From contig JADJHJ010000007.1 of the NCBI GenBank assembly GCA_016707605.1, positions 18,968-82,967 on the forward strand: DNA of 64,000 nt. The letters run 5' to 3'. Position 1 is the stretch's first letter. The number at the start of each line of letters is the position of its first letter. Origin of the DNA: Candidatus Promineofilum glycogenicum (GTDB lineage: Bacteria; Chloroflexota; Anaerolineae; Promineifilales; Promineifilaceae). Of this stretch, positions 1 to 8,879 are shown piece after piece. The notes beneath the pieces are model-generated. The model had not been told where the DNA came from, made no database searches, and worked only from the letters and a program-made list of their open reading frames with translations. The position numbers and the translations under genes are program-made.

Positions 1-1679
1 TCCACGTGGCGCGGAACACCTGCCCCGGCACAATCGTCAGCGGCCACTCGCCGGCAACCTGTTCCCCGACGAGCAACTGCGCCCGCCCACTAAAGGCCGC
101 CGGCACGGCCACCGTGCCCTCGACCACCCCGCCCGCCTCCGCCAGCCGCAGCGCCGCCACCCGGTTGGCGGTGCTCAATCCGCCCAGGCCGCTCACCGGG
201 TACCACTGCTCCGTCCACGAGAACGTCTCGCCCGGCCCCAGCGTGGCGTCGGCCCAGAAGCTGTTCGTCGCCCCGCTCCATAGCTCGACGTAGCTGCTGC
301 CGTCGTCGGTCCACAGCGACGGCGGCAGCGTGGCCGGGCCGAAGATCTTCGTGCCCGCCGGCCAGCCGGGGTTGAAGACGCGCACAACGCCCTGATCGGC
401 CGCCAGGTCATAGACGCCGGTGAAGCCGTGGGCCACGTTGGGCGCAAAGAAGCCCAGATAGCCCGTCCAGTTGCCGTAGAGGCTCATGTCGCGGCCGTTG
501 TGGCTGGGCCAGCCCATCGTCGCGCCGGAGCCGGGCGCGCCGCCGTCGCCGGTGGAGTGGACGACGACCTCCGCCGCCGGGATGATGAATCGCGTCTGGC
601 CTGACATGGTATTGCCGCTCAGGGCCAGCATCGCGTTCAGCCACAACTGGTAGGGATGAGGCTCGGCTGTGCCGTTGCGCGCATAGGGCTGCATGGTGAT
701 CCAGGTGTGCCCGGCGTCGAGCGAGATGGTCGCTCCAACCTCCATACCCGTGCGGCTGTCCACGTCGCTGACCGTCACCGATAGGCCGTAGGGGGTTGTG
801 CCCGTCGTCGCCGTCCACGGCCGGTACTCGTTCAGCCCATGCTCGCTGGCCGGGAAGGCCCACTCGATGCCGCCCGCCGCCAGCCACCAGCCGCGATAGC
901 CCCAGCCGGTCGGCTTGACCACCGGGTTCTCGTAGAGCAGGTTCTCGCCCGTGGCCTTGTCCACCCAGCGGTAGACGCGCCCGCCCAACTCCGGCAGGAT
1001 GGTCACGGCGACAAAGCCGTTTTGCAGCACGATGGCCCGGTAGGTGCGCGGCGTGGGCGGGCCGACGAGCGCCGGATCGAGGCGCGGGTAGGGGTAGACG
1101 GCGTCGTCGGGCGCGGTGGGCAGGAAGGCGGCCTCGTAGTCGTAGGTCGGGATGGTGATCGTCGTCTCGCTAAGCCACGGCTCGGCCGCGGCCAGAGGCG
1201 CGGGGGAGAGTGAAGAGGTGGCGGGAGCGGGTGGCGAGGGGCGAGTGGCGGGTGGCGGGTTGGCTGTAGCAGTGACAGTTGAGGTGGTGTTGTCAGACGT
1301 TGTAGTGGCTTGCGTGGGTGTAGTGTCGATAGCCAATGTCGGGATGTCTGTTACCGTCGTTGGTACGGCGACGACGGTTGGTCGCGGGCTGGGGGGCGCG
1401 GCTGATGTGGGCGTCGGCGGCACGCTCGCACCGGTAGGCGTCGGCTCTATGAAAGCCGGGTTCGTCGGCGTAGCCATCCCTGCCCCCCGCGCTGCCCGCC
1501 GTAGGCGACGAAGTCGGCATTGGCGTCAGCGAGGCCACGACTGTGACTATCACCGTCACCGGTACGATGGCTACGGCCGGTGGCTCAGCGTTAGCTCCGG
1601 CGCAGGCGTTCAGCGTCGCCAGAGCCACCAACAGGAGCGCCGCGAGCCGCCTAGCGCCACGTGCCATTGTCGCTGTCAA
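1..1679 (-). CDS. DUF5107-domain lipoprotein, 3' end outside window, one frameshift
   Basis: The protein starts with a lipoprotein signal ending in a LATLNACAG lipobox, so it is probably anchored on the outer face of the membrane. A long Thr/Pro/Ala linker follows, to about position 1200. The rest reads as a DUF5107 domain, recognisable from VTILPELGGRVYRWVD and AAGGIEWAFPASEHG. This family has a galactose-mutarotase-like beta-sandwich fold and is presumed to bind carbohydrate. The signal peptide and the domain are in different frames. They join if one base is changed in the C6 run near 1483-1488, so a sequencing error is likely. The gene runs off the window at position 1. Its start overlaps the last 29 bases of the upstream kinase gene, which suggests translational coupling. 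No enzymatic function is claimed. Confidence 0.75.
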
Positions 1680-3438
1680 GCACGTAGGTCTGGCCGTTGG
1701 GGGCCAGAACGATCGAGCCGCGCTCGAAATCCTGTGTCGCCCCGGCCGCGCCCCACTCAGCGTCGCGGGCGTTGCCCAGGCCGTTGCTCACCGAATTGTG
1801 GTCGCACCAGATGCGGCCGAAGCCCCGCTTGGGCGTCGGCGGGCTTTCCTGCGTGCCGCAACTGAACTCGGCGTCACCTTCGCGCCAGACGTCGTCAAAG
1901 CGCGCCCAGCCGCCGGAGTTGTAAAGGACGTAGATGTCATCGTTGTCTTCACGCCAGAACATGACACCGCCGTCAAAGGTCTGCATGGCCATCCACACGC
2001 TGCCGTTGCCGCCGTTGTTCGGGCAGCCCAGCCGGTCGCGGCTGTACTCGTTGGCGAACTGGCTCAGCGGCGCGCGCGAACAGACCACCGGCGCGGCCGC
2101 GGCCGTCGCCGCCCGCGCCTCCTCCACCGCGCGCGTCATCTGCGCGGCCACCTGCTGCGCCGCGACCGTGGCCGCGGCGACCGTGCTGACGTTGGCCGTG
2201 GCGGCAACGGCCGTCGCCGCAATCTCCGTCTCCCGCACGCCGATAGCCACAGCCGTCGCCGCCACCTCCGTCTCGCGCGCGGCCAGGGTTGCCTGGGGCG
2301 CGGTGTCGGGTGTGGCCGTTTTAGTCATGACGGTGGCGGGGTCAGGTGTGGCGACGGCGATCTCGACCACGGACGAGTCGGGTGTCGGCGTCACGACCTG
2401 GGTAACAAGTGTCGCCACCTCGGTGACGGCGGCGATGCCCGGCTCGCCATTCCCGCCCAACCGGTCGCGCAGCAGCACCCAGCCCAATAACAACAGGGCC
2501 AGCAGCAGCAGCCCGCCCACAGCCCACTTCAGCCAACCCGGCGCGCCGCCCGCCTGCGGCTCATCTGTCAGCGGCGGGTCTTCCCGCTTGTAGGGCGGCT
2601 CGGGGTCATCCAGCACACGCGCGCCCAACGGCGTGGAGATCGGCGCTCCCAGCGCCCGCGCCAACGCCGGGGCCGAGCCAAAGCGCAAGTCGGGGTCGAG
2701 TTGCAGCGCCTGGGCCACGGCCAGCTCTGTCTGTAGGGACACGTCCGGCCGCAACCGGCGCACCGGCGGCAGGCGCATCGGCGTCTGCGTCGGGTCATAG
2801 CCGGTCAGCAGTTGGTGGGCGACGACGCCCAGGGTGTAGACGTCGCTGCGGGCGTCGGTCTGGGCGCGGCCGTAATGCTCCGGCGCGGCATAGCCGGCCG
2901 TGCCCAGCGGCACCGTGTCCTTCGTCTGGCCGGGCTTGAACAGGCGGGCGATGCCGAAGTCGATCAGCTTCAGCGCGCCGTCGGGCTGCACCATGACGTT
3001 GCCCGGCTTCAGATCGCGGAAGATGACCGGCGGGTTCTGCTGGTGCAGGTAGTCGAGGACGACGGCCAGTTGCCCCGTCCAGGCCAGCGCCTGCCGCTCG
3101 TCGAAGCCGCGCGGGGCGCGGGCCAGCGCGTCTTCCAGCGTCTCGCCCGGCACGTACTCCATGACCAGGTAGGAGTAATCCCCCTGGCTGAAGTAGTCCA
3201 TGACGCGGGCGATGCCGACGTGGTTGAGCCGGGCCAGAATTTGCGCCTCGTCGCGAAAGGCGTCGATCGTCCACTGGCGGTCGCCCGGCGCGACCTGCGA
3301 GGCGTCCATCTCCTTGACGGCGACGGACATGTTGCCCAGTCGCCTGTCGGCGGCCTCATAGACCAGCCCCATGCCCCCCTGACCCAACCGGCCGCGAATC
3401 TCGTAGCGGCCCTGTAGCACTGTGCCCACCCCTAACAT
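1651..3438 (-). CDS. Membrane Ser/Thr protein kinase with unrecognised extracytoplasmic C-terminal domain
   Basis: This is a Hanks-type kinase of 595 residues. The N-terminal catalytic domain (about 10-265) has the glycine loop GRLGQGGMGLVYEA, the VAIK-type lysine in VAVKEMD, the catalytic loop VIFRDLKPGN (Phe replaces the usual His of HRD) and DFG in LIDFGIARLF. A single membrane span lies at about 305-327. After it come an Ala/Thr-rich helical linker and a C-terminal domain of about 140 residues rich in Trp, Cys and acidic residues (VMFWREDNDDIYVLY, GRIWCDHNSV). I do not recognise that domain; it is presumably the sensor. The gene is last but one in a minus-strand array, 46 bases after the VWA gene, and it overlaps the DUF5107 lipoprotein gene. 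Confidence 0.9.
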   Translation of the reverse strand: MLGVGTVLQGRYEIRGRLGQGGMGLVYEAADRRLGNMSVAVKEMDASQVAPGDRQWTIDAFRDEAQILARLNHVGIARVMDYFSQGDYSYLVMEYVPGETLEDALARAPRGFDERQALAWTGQLAVVLDYLHQQNPPVIFRDLKPGNVMVQPDGALKLIDFGIARLFKPGQTKDTVPLGTAGYAAPEHYGRAQTDARSDVYTLGVVAHQLLTGYDPTQTPMRLPPVRRLRPDVSLQTELAVAQALQLDPDLRFGSAPALARALGAPISTPLGARVLDDPEPPYKREDPPLTDEPQAGGAPGWLKWAVGGLLLLALLLLGWVLLRDRLGGNGEPGIAAVTEVATLVTQVVTPTPDSSVVEIAVATPDPATVMTKTATPDTAPQATLAARETEVAATAVAIGVRETEIAATAVAATANVSTVAAATVAAQQVAAQMTRAVEEARAATAAAAPVVCSRAPLSQFANEYSRDRLGCPNNGGNGSVWMAMQTFDGGVMFWREDNDDIYVLYNSGGWARFDDVWREGDAEFSCGTQESPPTPKRGFGRIWCDHNSVSNGLGNARDAEWGAAGATQDFERGSIVLAPNGQTYVLDSDNGTWR

Positions 3439-3484
3439 AGTTTCTCCTGTCGCCGTCCCCCGGCCCCGGAGGGATGGCCATCCG

Positions 3485-4744
3485 TTACTTGTCTTCGTCC
3501 GATGGCGTCAGCCGCACCGTCTTGCTGCTACTCAGCTTGATCGTCTTGCGCCCTTCGCTGGAGACGCCCTGGCCGCTCTCCAGCCGTTGCGCCTCGGCCA
3601 GCGCGTTGCGGGCCAGCTCCGTCTCGCCCTGCTCCAGCAACATCGTGTGCGCGGCGCGCAGCTTGCGCGTGGCGTTGGCGATGTCCTGCCGGGCAGCGTC
3701 GTCCAGCGCCTGCGTCTGGAGCTTGAAGGCCGTCACCTTCTCGACGATGTTCATCACCCGGCCGTTGACCTGGCGCGGCAGGACGGGGTCGGTCGTCACC
3801 TCGGCCGTCAGATCGACCCGCGCCGTCTGCGCCCCGGCCCGCCCGGCCACCTGATAGGTCACCTCCGCCTGAGCGAAGCGGTACTGGCCGGGGTTGCGCG
3901 GCGGAATGAGCAGCTCCACCAGAAAGCCCGCGCCGCTCTCGGCCAGTTCCGGCAGGCCGAACAGCACCGTCCGGCCGCGCACCGCGCCGAAGGTGATGTC
4001 CTTGATCAGCGGCGTCACCTGCCACACGCGCCGCGCCTCGACGCCCTGCACCAGCAGCAGCCGGAAGGCCAACTCCTGAGCCACGACTTTCATCTGGGTG
4101 AAGACCTGGTCGAAGATCGGCCCCACGTCGTCCGGCTGGCGCACGAGATAGGCGTCGCCCAGTTCGCCGGTGCGCTGGGCCACGTCGAGCAGCAGGTCTT
4201 CGTTCCAGTCGGTGCCCAGCCCCAGGCCGATGAGGGGCACGCCGGCCTCGGCCACGCGGTTGGCCTCCTTGCGGCAGTCCTCTTCGCCCGTCGTCTGGCC
4301 GTCGGTCAGAACGATCAGCCGGCTGGCGACGCGCGGCGAGAGGTTCTTGGCGATCTCGGCCAGCCCGGCGCGCATGGCCGGGGCCATCGTCGTGCCGCCG
4401 CCCGCCTCCAGCCGGCCGACGCGCTCCAGCAGCGCGGCCTTGTTTTCGGCCGTCGTGGCCGAGATGAGCACGTCGGTGTGGGCGTTGAAGACGACGATGG
4501 AAACGGTGTCGGCCGGCTCCAGGCGGCCGATCATCGTCCGCACCGCCTCGCGCAACTGCTTGATCTTCGCGCCGCTCATCGAGCCGCTGCGGTCGAGAAC
4601 GAGGCTGAAGTTGAGCGGCAGGCGCACCGCCGGCCCGCCTTCGCCCGGCCGCGCCTCGAAGTAGGCGTAGAGCAGTTGCGGCTGGGGCATGTGGGGCAGA
4701 TAGCCCTTGTTGAATATCCCGCTGAACTCCACGTAGTCGGACAT
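3485..4744 (-). CDS. VWA-domain protein (TerY-like)
   Basis: A 419-residue protein with a von Willebrand factor A domain. The metal-ion-dependent adhesion site is complete: DRSGSMSG near residue 51, the Thr in GGGTTMAPAM, and LTDGQTTG. No signal peptide or membrane span is visible, so it is probably cytoplasmic. Its neighbours are a PP2C phosphatase upstream (30 bases away) and Ser/Thr kinases on both sides. This VWA, PP2C and kinase set matches the TerY-P type triad described in bacteria, in which the VWA protein is thought to act as a metal-dependent adaptor. A helical, charged C-terminal segment follows a beta-rich middle region. A second VWA gene of the same layout lies at 13265-14641. 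Confidence 0.88.
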   Translation of the reverse strand: MSDYVEFSGIFNKGYLPHMPQPQLLYAYFEARPGEGGPAVRLPLNFSLVLDRSGSMSGAKIKQLREAVRTMIGRLEPADTVSIVVFNAHTDVLISATTAENKAALLERVGRLEAGGGTTMAPAMRAGLAEIAKNLSPRVASRLIVLTDGQTTGEEDCRKEANRVAEAGVPLIGLGLGTDWNEDLLLDVAQRTGELGDAYLVRQPDDVGPIFDQVFTQMKVVAQELAFRLLLVQGVEARRVWQVTPLIKDITFGAVRGRTVLFGLPELAESGAGFLVELLIPPRNPGQYRFAQAEVTYQVAGRAGAQTARVDLTAEVTTDPVLPRQVNGRVMNIVEKVTAFKLQTQALDDAARQDIANATRKLRAAHTMLLEQGETELARNALAEAQRLESGQGVSSEGRKTIKLSSSKTVRLTPSDEDK

Positions 4745-4774
4745 GGTGACGTCTCCTGGCCAAACCGGCCGGCG

Positions 4775-5857
4775 CTACTCCAGAAACACGGCCACGGCGC
4801 TGATGTTGTCCTCGCCGCCATTGTCGAAGGCCGTGGCCACCAGCCGGTCGCAGGCCATCTGCGGTGTGGTCGCGCTGGCCAGAATAGCGGCGATCGGCCC
4901 GTTGCGCACCATCTCCCACAGCCCATCGGAACACAGCAGAAAGCGGTCGCCGGCCTGGATGTCAAGGCCGAAGGTATCGATCTTCACGTCCTCCCGGTCG
5001 CCGAGCGAGCGGTAGACCTCGTTCTTCTGCGGGTGGCTGTAGATCTGCTCCTCGGTGATCTGCCCGGCTTTAAAGAGGCTGAAGACGAGGGAGTGATCCT
5101 GAGTGATCTGGCGCAGTTCGCCATTGCGCATGTGGTAGGTACGGCTGTCGCCGACGTTGGCCACGGCCGCCTTGGCGCCGACGATGAGCAGCGCGGTGAT
5201 GGTTGTGCCGCGGTTGGAGCCGGTCTGCTGCCGCATGGTGCGGATGAGTTGGTTAGCATCGCTCACCAGGCCGCGCAACGTATCTTCAAGAGGTGAGTTG
5301 GGCTGCAGCGTCGTCAGCTTGCGCGTCGGCGCGCGCAAATCTTGCAGGATGTGGCCCTCGATGAAGTCGCGGAACGCCTTGCGCACCGAGTCGCGGCTGG
5401 CCTTCTCGCCCTCTTGATAGCCGCCCATGCCGTCGGCGACGATGTAGAGGCCCATCGGCTCGGCCGCGCCGCTCTGGTCGAGGCTGTAGTCGAGCTTGGC
5501 CACATAGTCCTCGTTGTGGTCGCGCACCAGACCGGCGTGGGTGGCCGTGCCGGAGTTCTGGCGCAGGGCGCGCTGCTGAACGGCCTGCATCCCGGTCAAC
5601 GTGACCGACTCCGATGCCGCTGCCGGTGAGTGAATGATGGTCGGCGCTTCGGAGATGTCGGCGCGCGGTTCGGCGCGGGGCACGGTCGGCGCTTCGTCGC
5701 CCGGCGGCAACGACGGTCGGGCCGGCATGGTGGATAGTTGGGGCGTGCCGGTGGCCAGGTCAGCGCCACAGCGTGAACAGAACTTAGCCCCCACGCGCGC
5801 GGGCAGGCCGCAAACCGGGCAGGTAACGTTTTGTTGGTTCATGGGCACATCTCCCAA
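4775..5857 (-). CDS. PP2C-family Ser/Thr phosphatase with N-terminal zinc ribbon
   Basis: A 360-residue protein. Residues 9-32 form a zinc ribbon (CPVCGLPARVGAKFCSRCG), a module also found on two kinases of this array. After a disordered linker comes a complete PP2C/Stp1-like domain: THAGLVRDHNEDYV, VADGMGGYQEGEKAS (metal-binding Asp and Gly), VANVGDSRTY, LCSDGLWEMV and GGEDNISAVAVFLE. It should remove phosphates from the Ser/Thr kinases around it or from their targets. It lies between a zinc-ribbon kinase (24 bases upstream) and a VWA gene (30 bases downstream), apparently in one transcript. Confidence 0.93.
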   Translation of the reverse strand: MGDVPMNQQNVTCPVCGLPARVGAKFCSRCGADLATGTPQLSTMPARPSLPPGDEAPTVPRAEPRADISEAPTIIHSPAAASESVTLTGMQAVQQRALRQNSGTATHAGLVRDHNEDYVAKLDYSLDQSGAAEPMGLYIVADGMGGYQEGEKASRDSVRKAFRDFIEGHILQDLRAPTRKLTTLQPNSPLEDTLRGLVSDANQLIRTMRQQTGSNRGTTITALLIVGAKAAVANVGDSRTYHMRNGELRQITQDHSLVFSLFKAGQITEEQIYSHPQKNEVYRSLGDREDVKIDTFGLDIQAGDRFLLCSDGLWEMVRNGPIAAILASATTPQMACDRLVATAFDNGGEDNISAVAVFLE

Positions 5858-5881
5858 CCTGGCCGCCCCACGGCGGTCGTT

Positions 5882-7528
5882 CTACGGTATGACCGACTCA
5901 AGCCACCGGCCGATTGCATAAGCGCTCAGGCTGCCGACGGCGACGGCCGCGCCGATCAGCACCACGTCTTCGACCACCAGATCGGCCACTACCCACGCTC
6001 CCAGGACGCCCAGTCCGCCGGCCAACAGCATGGCGATGGGCGTATAGAGGCGGTAGCGAGACCACAGAAAGAACAGTTCAATGGGCACAATGAGCGATAC
6101 CATCACCGTCCAACTCAACTCATTGGCCTGACCGACGACCATATTGTAGAGCGGAATGCTCAACCATGTAAGGGCGATGACCCCGATTTGCCGCACCAGA
6201 TAGCCGGCCAACATGCTGAGCGCGAACCAGATCAGCGGAAACAGATCGCCGAACAGGCCCGACTCGTGCAGCAGGACGTTGACGCCGCCCAGGACGACGA
6301 CCACCAGGGCGTAGAACCAGCCGCTGTCGCGCCAACCGGCCGGCGCGGCGGGGCGGCGCGTCGCCGGGGGGCGCGGCGTTGGCGACGGGGCACGCTGGGC
6401 CGGCGGGCGCGCCGGTTGGGGCGCGGGGCGCGCGGGCGGCCGGGCCACCGGCGACGCCGCCGGCCGCCGCGCCGGCGAGGCTCCGGCGGCATGATGGCCG
6501 GCCGCCGGTCGCGCCTCGACTGCCACCGGCCCGGCCGCGGCCTGGGTCAGCGCCCGCCGCATGTCGCGCGCCGACGGCCAGCGTTCGTCGGCGTTGGTGG
6601 CCACCGCCCGCGCCACAACGGCCTCCAGTTCGGCCGGTACAGCCGGGTTCAATCGTCGCGCCGGTGGGAATTTGAACGGCTCGTCGGCCGGGTCGCGGGC
6701 GGTCAACAGGAAGTGGAGCGTCGCCCCCAGGGCGTAGAGGTCGCTGCGGGCGTCGGTCTGCCCCTTGCCATACTGCTCCGGCGCGGCGTAGCCCGGCGTG
6801 CCCAGAGTGGTCGTGTCGCGGCTCTTGCCGGGAGTGAACAGCCGGGCGATGCCGAAATCGATCAGCTTCACCGTGCCCTCGCGGTCGATCATGATATTGG
6901 CCGGCTTCAGGTCGCGGAAGATGATCGGCGGCTGCTGGCGGTGCAAATAGTCGAGCACCAGGCACAGGTCAACGCCCAACCCCAGCACGGTAGCCGGCGG
7001 CAGCGGCCGGCCCACGCCGGTGACAAGCTCCTCCAACGTCTGCCCGTCCACGAACTCCATGACCAAATACTGCTTGCCGTCGGCCTCGAAGGAGTCGGTG
7101 ACTTTGGGCAGATTGGGATGGGCAAGCGCGGCCAGGAAGAGCGCTTCGCGGCCGAATGCCTGGCGCGCTTCAACCCGCTCGACGTCGGTCAGAGCGGCGT
7201 CGCTCATCTCCTTGATGGCCCACTGCTTGCCGAGCAGCCGCAAATCTTCGGCCTGATAGACCGCGCCCATGCCCCCCTGGCCGACGCGGCGCAGGATGCG
7301 ATAGCGCCCGGCCAACAGCGATTGCGGCGTAAGCTGGCCCGTCTGACCCGGCGCGGGGACGGCCGCCCCGCCAAGCGAAGTGCTGCACTTGTTGCAGAAC
7401 TGCGCGTCGGGCGGGTTCGTCCGGCCGCAGTTGGGGCAGCGGCGGCCGGACACCAGGCGGTGCGAACAGCGGCGACAGAAGAGCGCCGTGTCCTTGTTGT
7501 CCGCGCCGCAGGCCGAACACGTCTTCAT
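5882..7528 (-). CDS. Zinc-ribbon Ser/Thr kinase with polytopic C-terminal membrane domain
   Basis: The start is taken at MKTCSACG. The coding frame continues 87 bases upstream, but that extension is antisense-like and overlaps the peptidase gene, whereas the chosen ATG overlaps its stop as ATGA. Two N-terminal zinc ribbons (CSACG..CRRC and CPNCG..CNKC) precede the kinase domain: RVGQGGMGAVYQAEDL, IIFRDLKPANIM with Phe in place of the HRD His, and LIDFGIARLF. A Pro/Ala/Arg-rich linker then leads to about 180 residues with several hydrophobic spans, starting at WFYALVVVVLGGVNVLL. Most outer-domain kinases have a single span, so this layout is different. The membrane part has no motif I recognise and might sense membrane state. 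Confidence 0.9.
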   Translation of the reverse strand: MKTCSACGADNKDTALFCRRCSHRLVSGRRCPNCGRTNPPDAQFCNKCSTSLGGAAVPAPGQTGQLTPQSLLAGRYRILRRVGQGGMGAVYQAEDLRLLGKQWAIKEMSDAALTDVERVEARQAFGREALFLAALAHPNLPKVTDSFEADGKQYLVMEFVDGQTLEELVTGVGRPLPPATVLGLGVDLCLVLDYLHRQQPPIIFRDLKPANIMIDREGTVKLIDFGIARLFTPGKSRDTTTLGTPGYAAPEQYGKGQTDARSDLYALGATLHFLLTARDPADEPFKFPPARRLNPAVPAELEAVVARAVATNADERWPSARDMRRALTQAAAGPVAVEARPAAGHHAAGASPARRPAASPVARPPARPAPQPARPPAQRAPSPTPRPPATRRPAAPAGWRDSGWFYALVVVVLGGVNVLLHESGLFGDLFPLIWFALSMLAGYLVRQIGVIALTWLSIPLYNMVVGQANELSWTVMVSLIVPIELFFLWSRYRLYTPIAMLLAGGLGVLGAWVVADLVVEDVVLIGAAVAVGSLSAYAIGRWLESVIP

Positions 7529-8874
7529 CGGTCGCTGCCCCCACACGCGCCGTCGGCGCAGGCCGCCGCGTAATACCTCAGCACAGCCAGCGTGCCGGCC
7601 AAATTGCGATCCCATTCGATCCCGCTATGGTCGGTCAACTCGATGGCGATGGACGGGATGTCTTCGGTCGTCAGCCAGTCGCTGGCGTCGCCGTTGATCT
7701 CGTAGCCCAGAGGCAGTTGCAGCGGGTAGCCGGCGGCCGTGGCGTAGACCTCGGCCAGCGCCCGCGATGGCGCGTGGCCGTCCGGCGCGCACGTGCCGGC
7801 CAGCACCGTGCCGGCGGCGCTGTGCCAGAAGACGACGGCCGTCATCGGCTGCTCCAGGAAGAAGTCGCGCAGAGTGACCGTCTCCGGCTCGGAGAAGACC
7901 GCCCGGCCGGCGTTGACGACCTGATCGCGCCAGATGCCCGTCGGCTGCCAGTTGCAGTCCCAGTTGCGATTGAGGTCAACGTCGCGGCCGTTGAAGCGGC
8001 CGGTGAAGGTGTCGCTGATGACGCCGGCCGGGGTGGGGATGGGGCCGGTCTGCCAGCCGGGGGCCACCCGCGCCAACCCGTCGGGGTTGGCTACGGGGAT
8101 GATGTGGAGCGTGATTTCGTCGGGCACGGCCGCCGGGTTGCCCTCGAAGTAGTCGATAATGGCGTAGGCCAGATTGGCCGTGTTCCACTCGTAGCCGCCG
8201 TGGATGGCCCCGACGAAGGCCACGTGGGCCGGGCCGTCGCCAAAGGTGTAGTGCTCGATGGGCCGGCCGCCGTAGGAAACGCCCAGGGTGGCCACGGCGG
8301 CGGGGGTGGATGAGGAGGGCGCGGTCGTGGCCGCGGCGGTTGTTGACGAAGCGGAGGTGGCGTCAGCCGTCGCGCCGGCGGGAGACGGGGCGGAGGCAGA
8401 GGCCGCCGGGGACGGCGATGGTTCGGCGGCGTCGCCGGCCGGTGGCAGGCGCAGCACCGTGCCCACGTCGATCAGGTCGGGGTTGGCCAGGTTGTTGAGG
8501 GCCACCAGTTCCTCGACCGTCACGCCGAAGGTGGCGGCGATGGCTCCCAGGGTATCGCCGGATTGGACGACGTATTCGCTGGGGAGCGGGGTGAAAGTGG
8601 CGGGTGGCGAGGGGCGGGTGGCGGGTGGCGTTGCCGGCTCTCCTGTGGCGGTGGGTGTCGAAGAGACCGCCGGGGAGGGCAGCGGGTCGGGTTCGGTGGT
8701 CGCGGCCATAGCGGCCGGTGTGGCTGCGGTCGTCGCGACGGTGATAGGTTCGGTGCCGGCCGGCCGCGCCGCGCCCCAGCGCAGCCAGGCCGCCCCGCCG
8801 GCCGCGGCCAGGGTGATGATCAGTAGCGCCCCGGCCAGCCAGGGAAACGCGCGCGAGAGTTGATTGCCATTCAT
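7525..8874 (-). CDS. LysM plus M14-family zinc carboxypeptidase-like protein, membrane anchored
   Basis: A 449-residue protein with an N-terminal signal anchor (about 10-30), a Thr/Pro-rich linker and a LysM domain (starting YVVQSGDTLGAIAATFG) that should bind peptidoglycan. A second linker follows, then an M14 carboxypeptidase-like domain. Candidate zinc ligands are His225 and Glu229 (IHGGYEWNT, spaced HxxxE rather than the classic HxxE) and His351 (VVFWHSAAG). Glu412 (IAIELTDH) is the likely catalytic base. The expected substrate is peptide bonds in the cell wall, by analogy with M14 murein peptidases. The gene shares ATGA with the downstream kinase start and begins 5 bases after the upstream kinase. 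The C-terminal domain of that upstream kinase is a degenerate relative of this one. Confidence 0.85.
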   Translation of the reverse strand: MNGNQLSRAFPWLAGALLIITLAAAGGAAWLRWGAARPAGTEPITVATTAATPAAMAATTEPDPLPSPAVSSTPTATGEPATPPATRPSPPATFTPLPSEYVVQSGDTLGAIAATFGVTVEELVALNNLANPDLIDVGTVLRLPPAGDAAEPSPSPAASASAPSPAGATADATSASSTTAAATTAPSSSTPAAVATLGVSYGGRPIEHYTFGDGPAHVAFVGAIHGGYEWNTANLAYAIIDYFEGNPAAVPDEITLHIIPVANPDGLARVAPGWQTGPIPTPAGVISDTFTGRFNGRDVDLNRNWDCNWQPTGIWRDQVVNAGRAVFSEPETVTLRDFFLEQPMTAVVFWHSAAGTVLAGTCAPDGHAPSRALAEVYATAAGYPLQLPLGYEINGDASDWLTTEDIPSIAIELTDHSGIEWDRNLAGTLAVLRYYAAACADGACGGSDR

Positions 8875-8879
8875 AAGCG

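Noticed and set aside
3422..5296. Open frame of 624 codons on the plus strand opposite the VWA and PP2C genes
   Set aside because: It is rich in Arg, His, Leu and Gln with no domain, and lies wholly antisense to genes with clear motifs. In high-GC DNA such antisense frames are common shadows.
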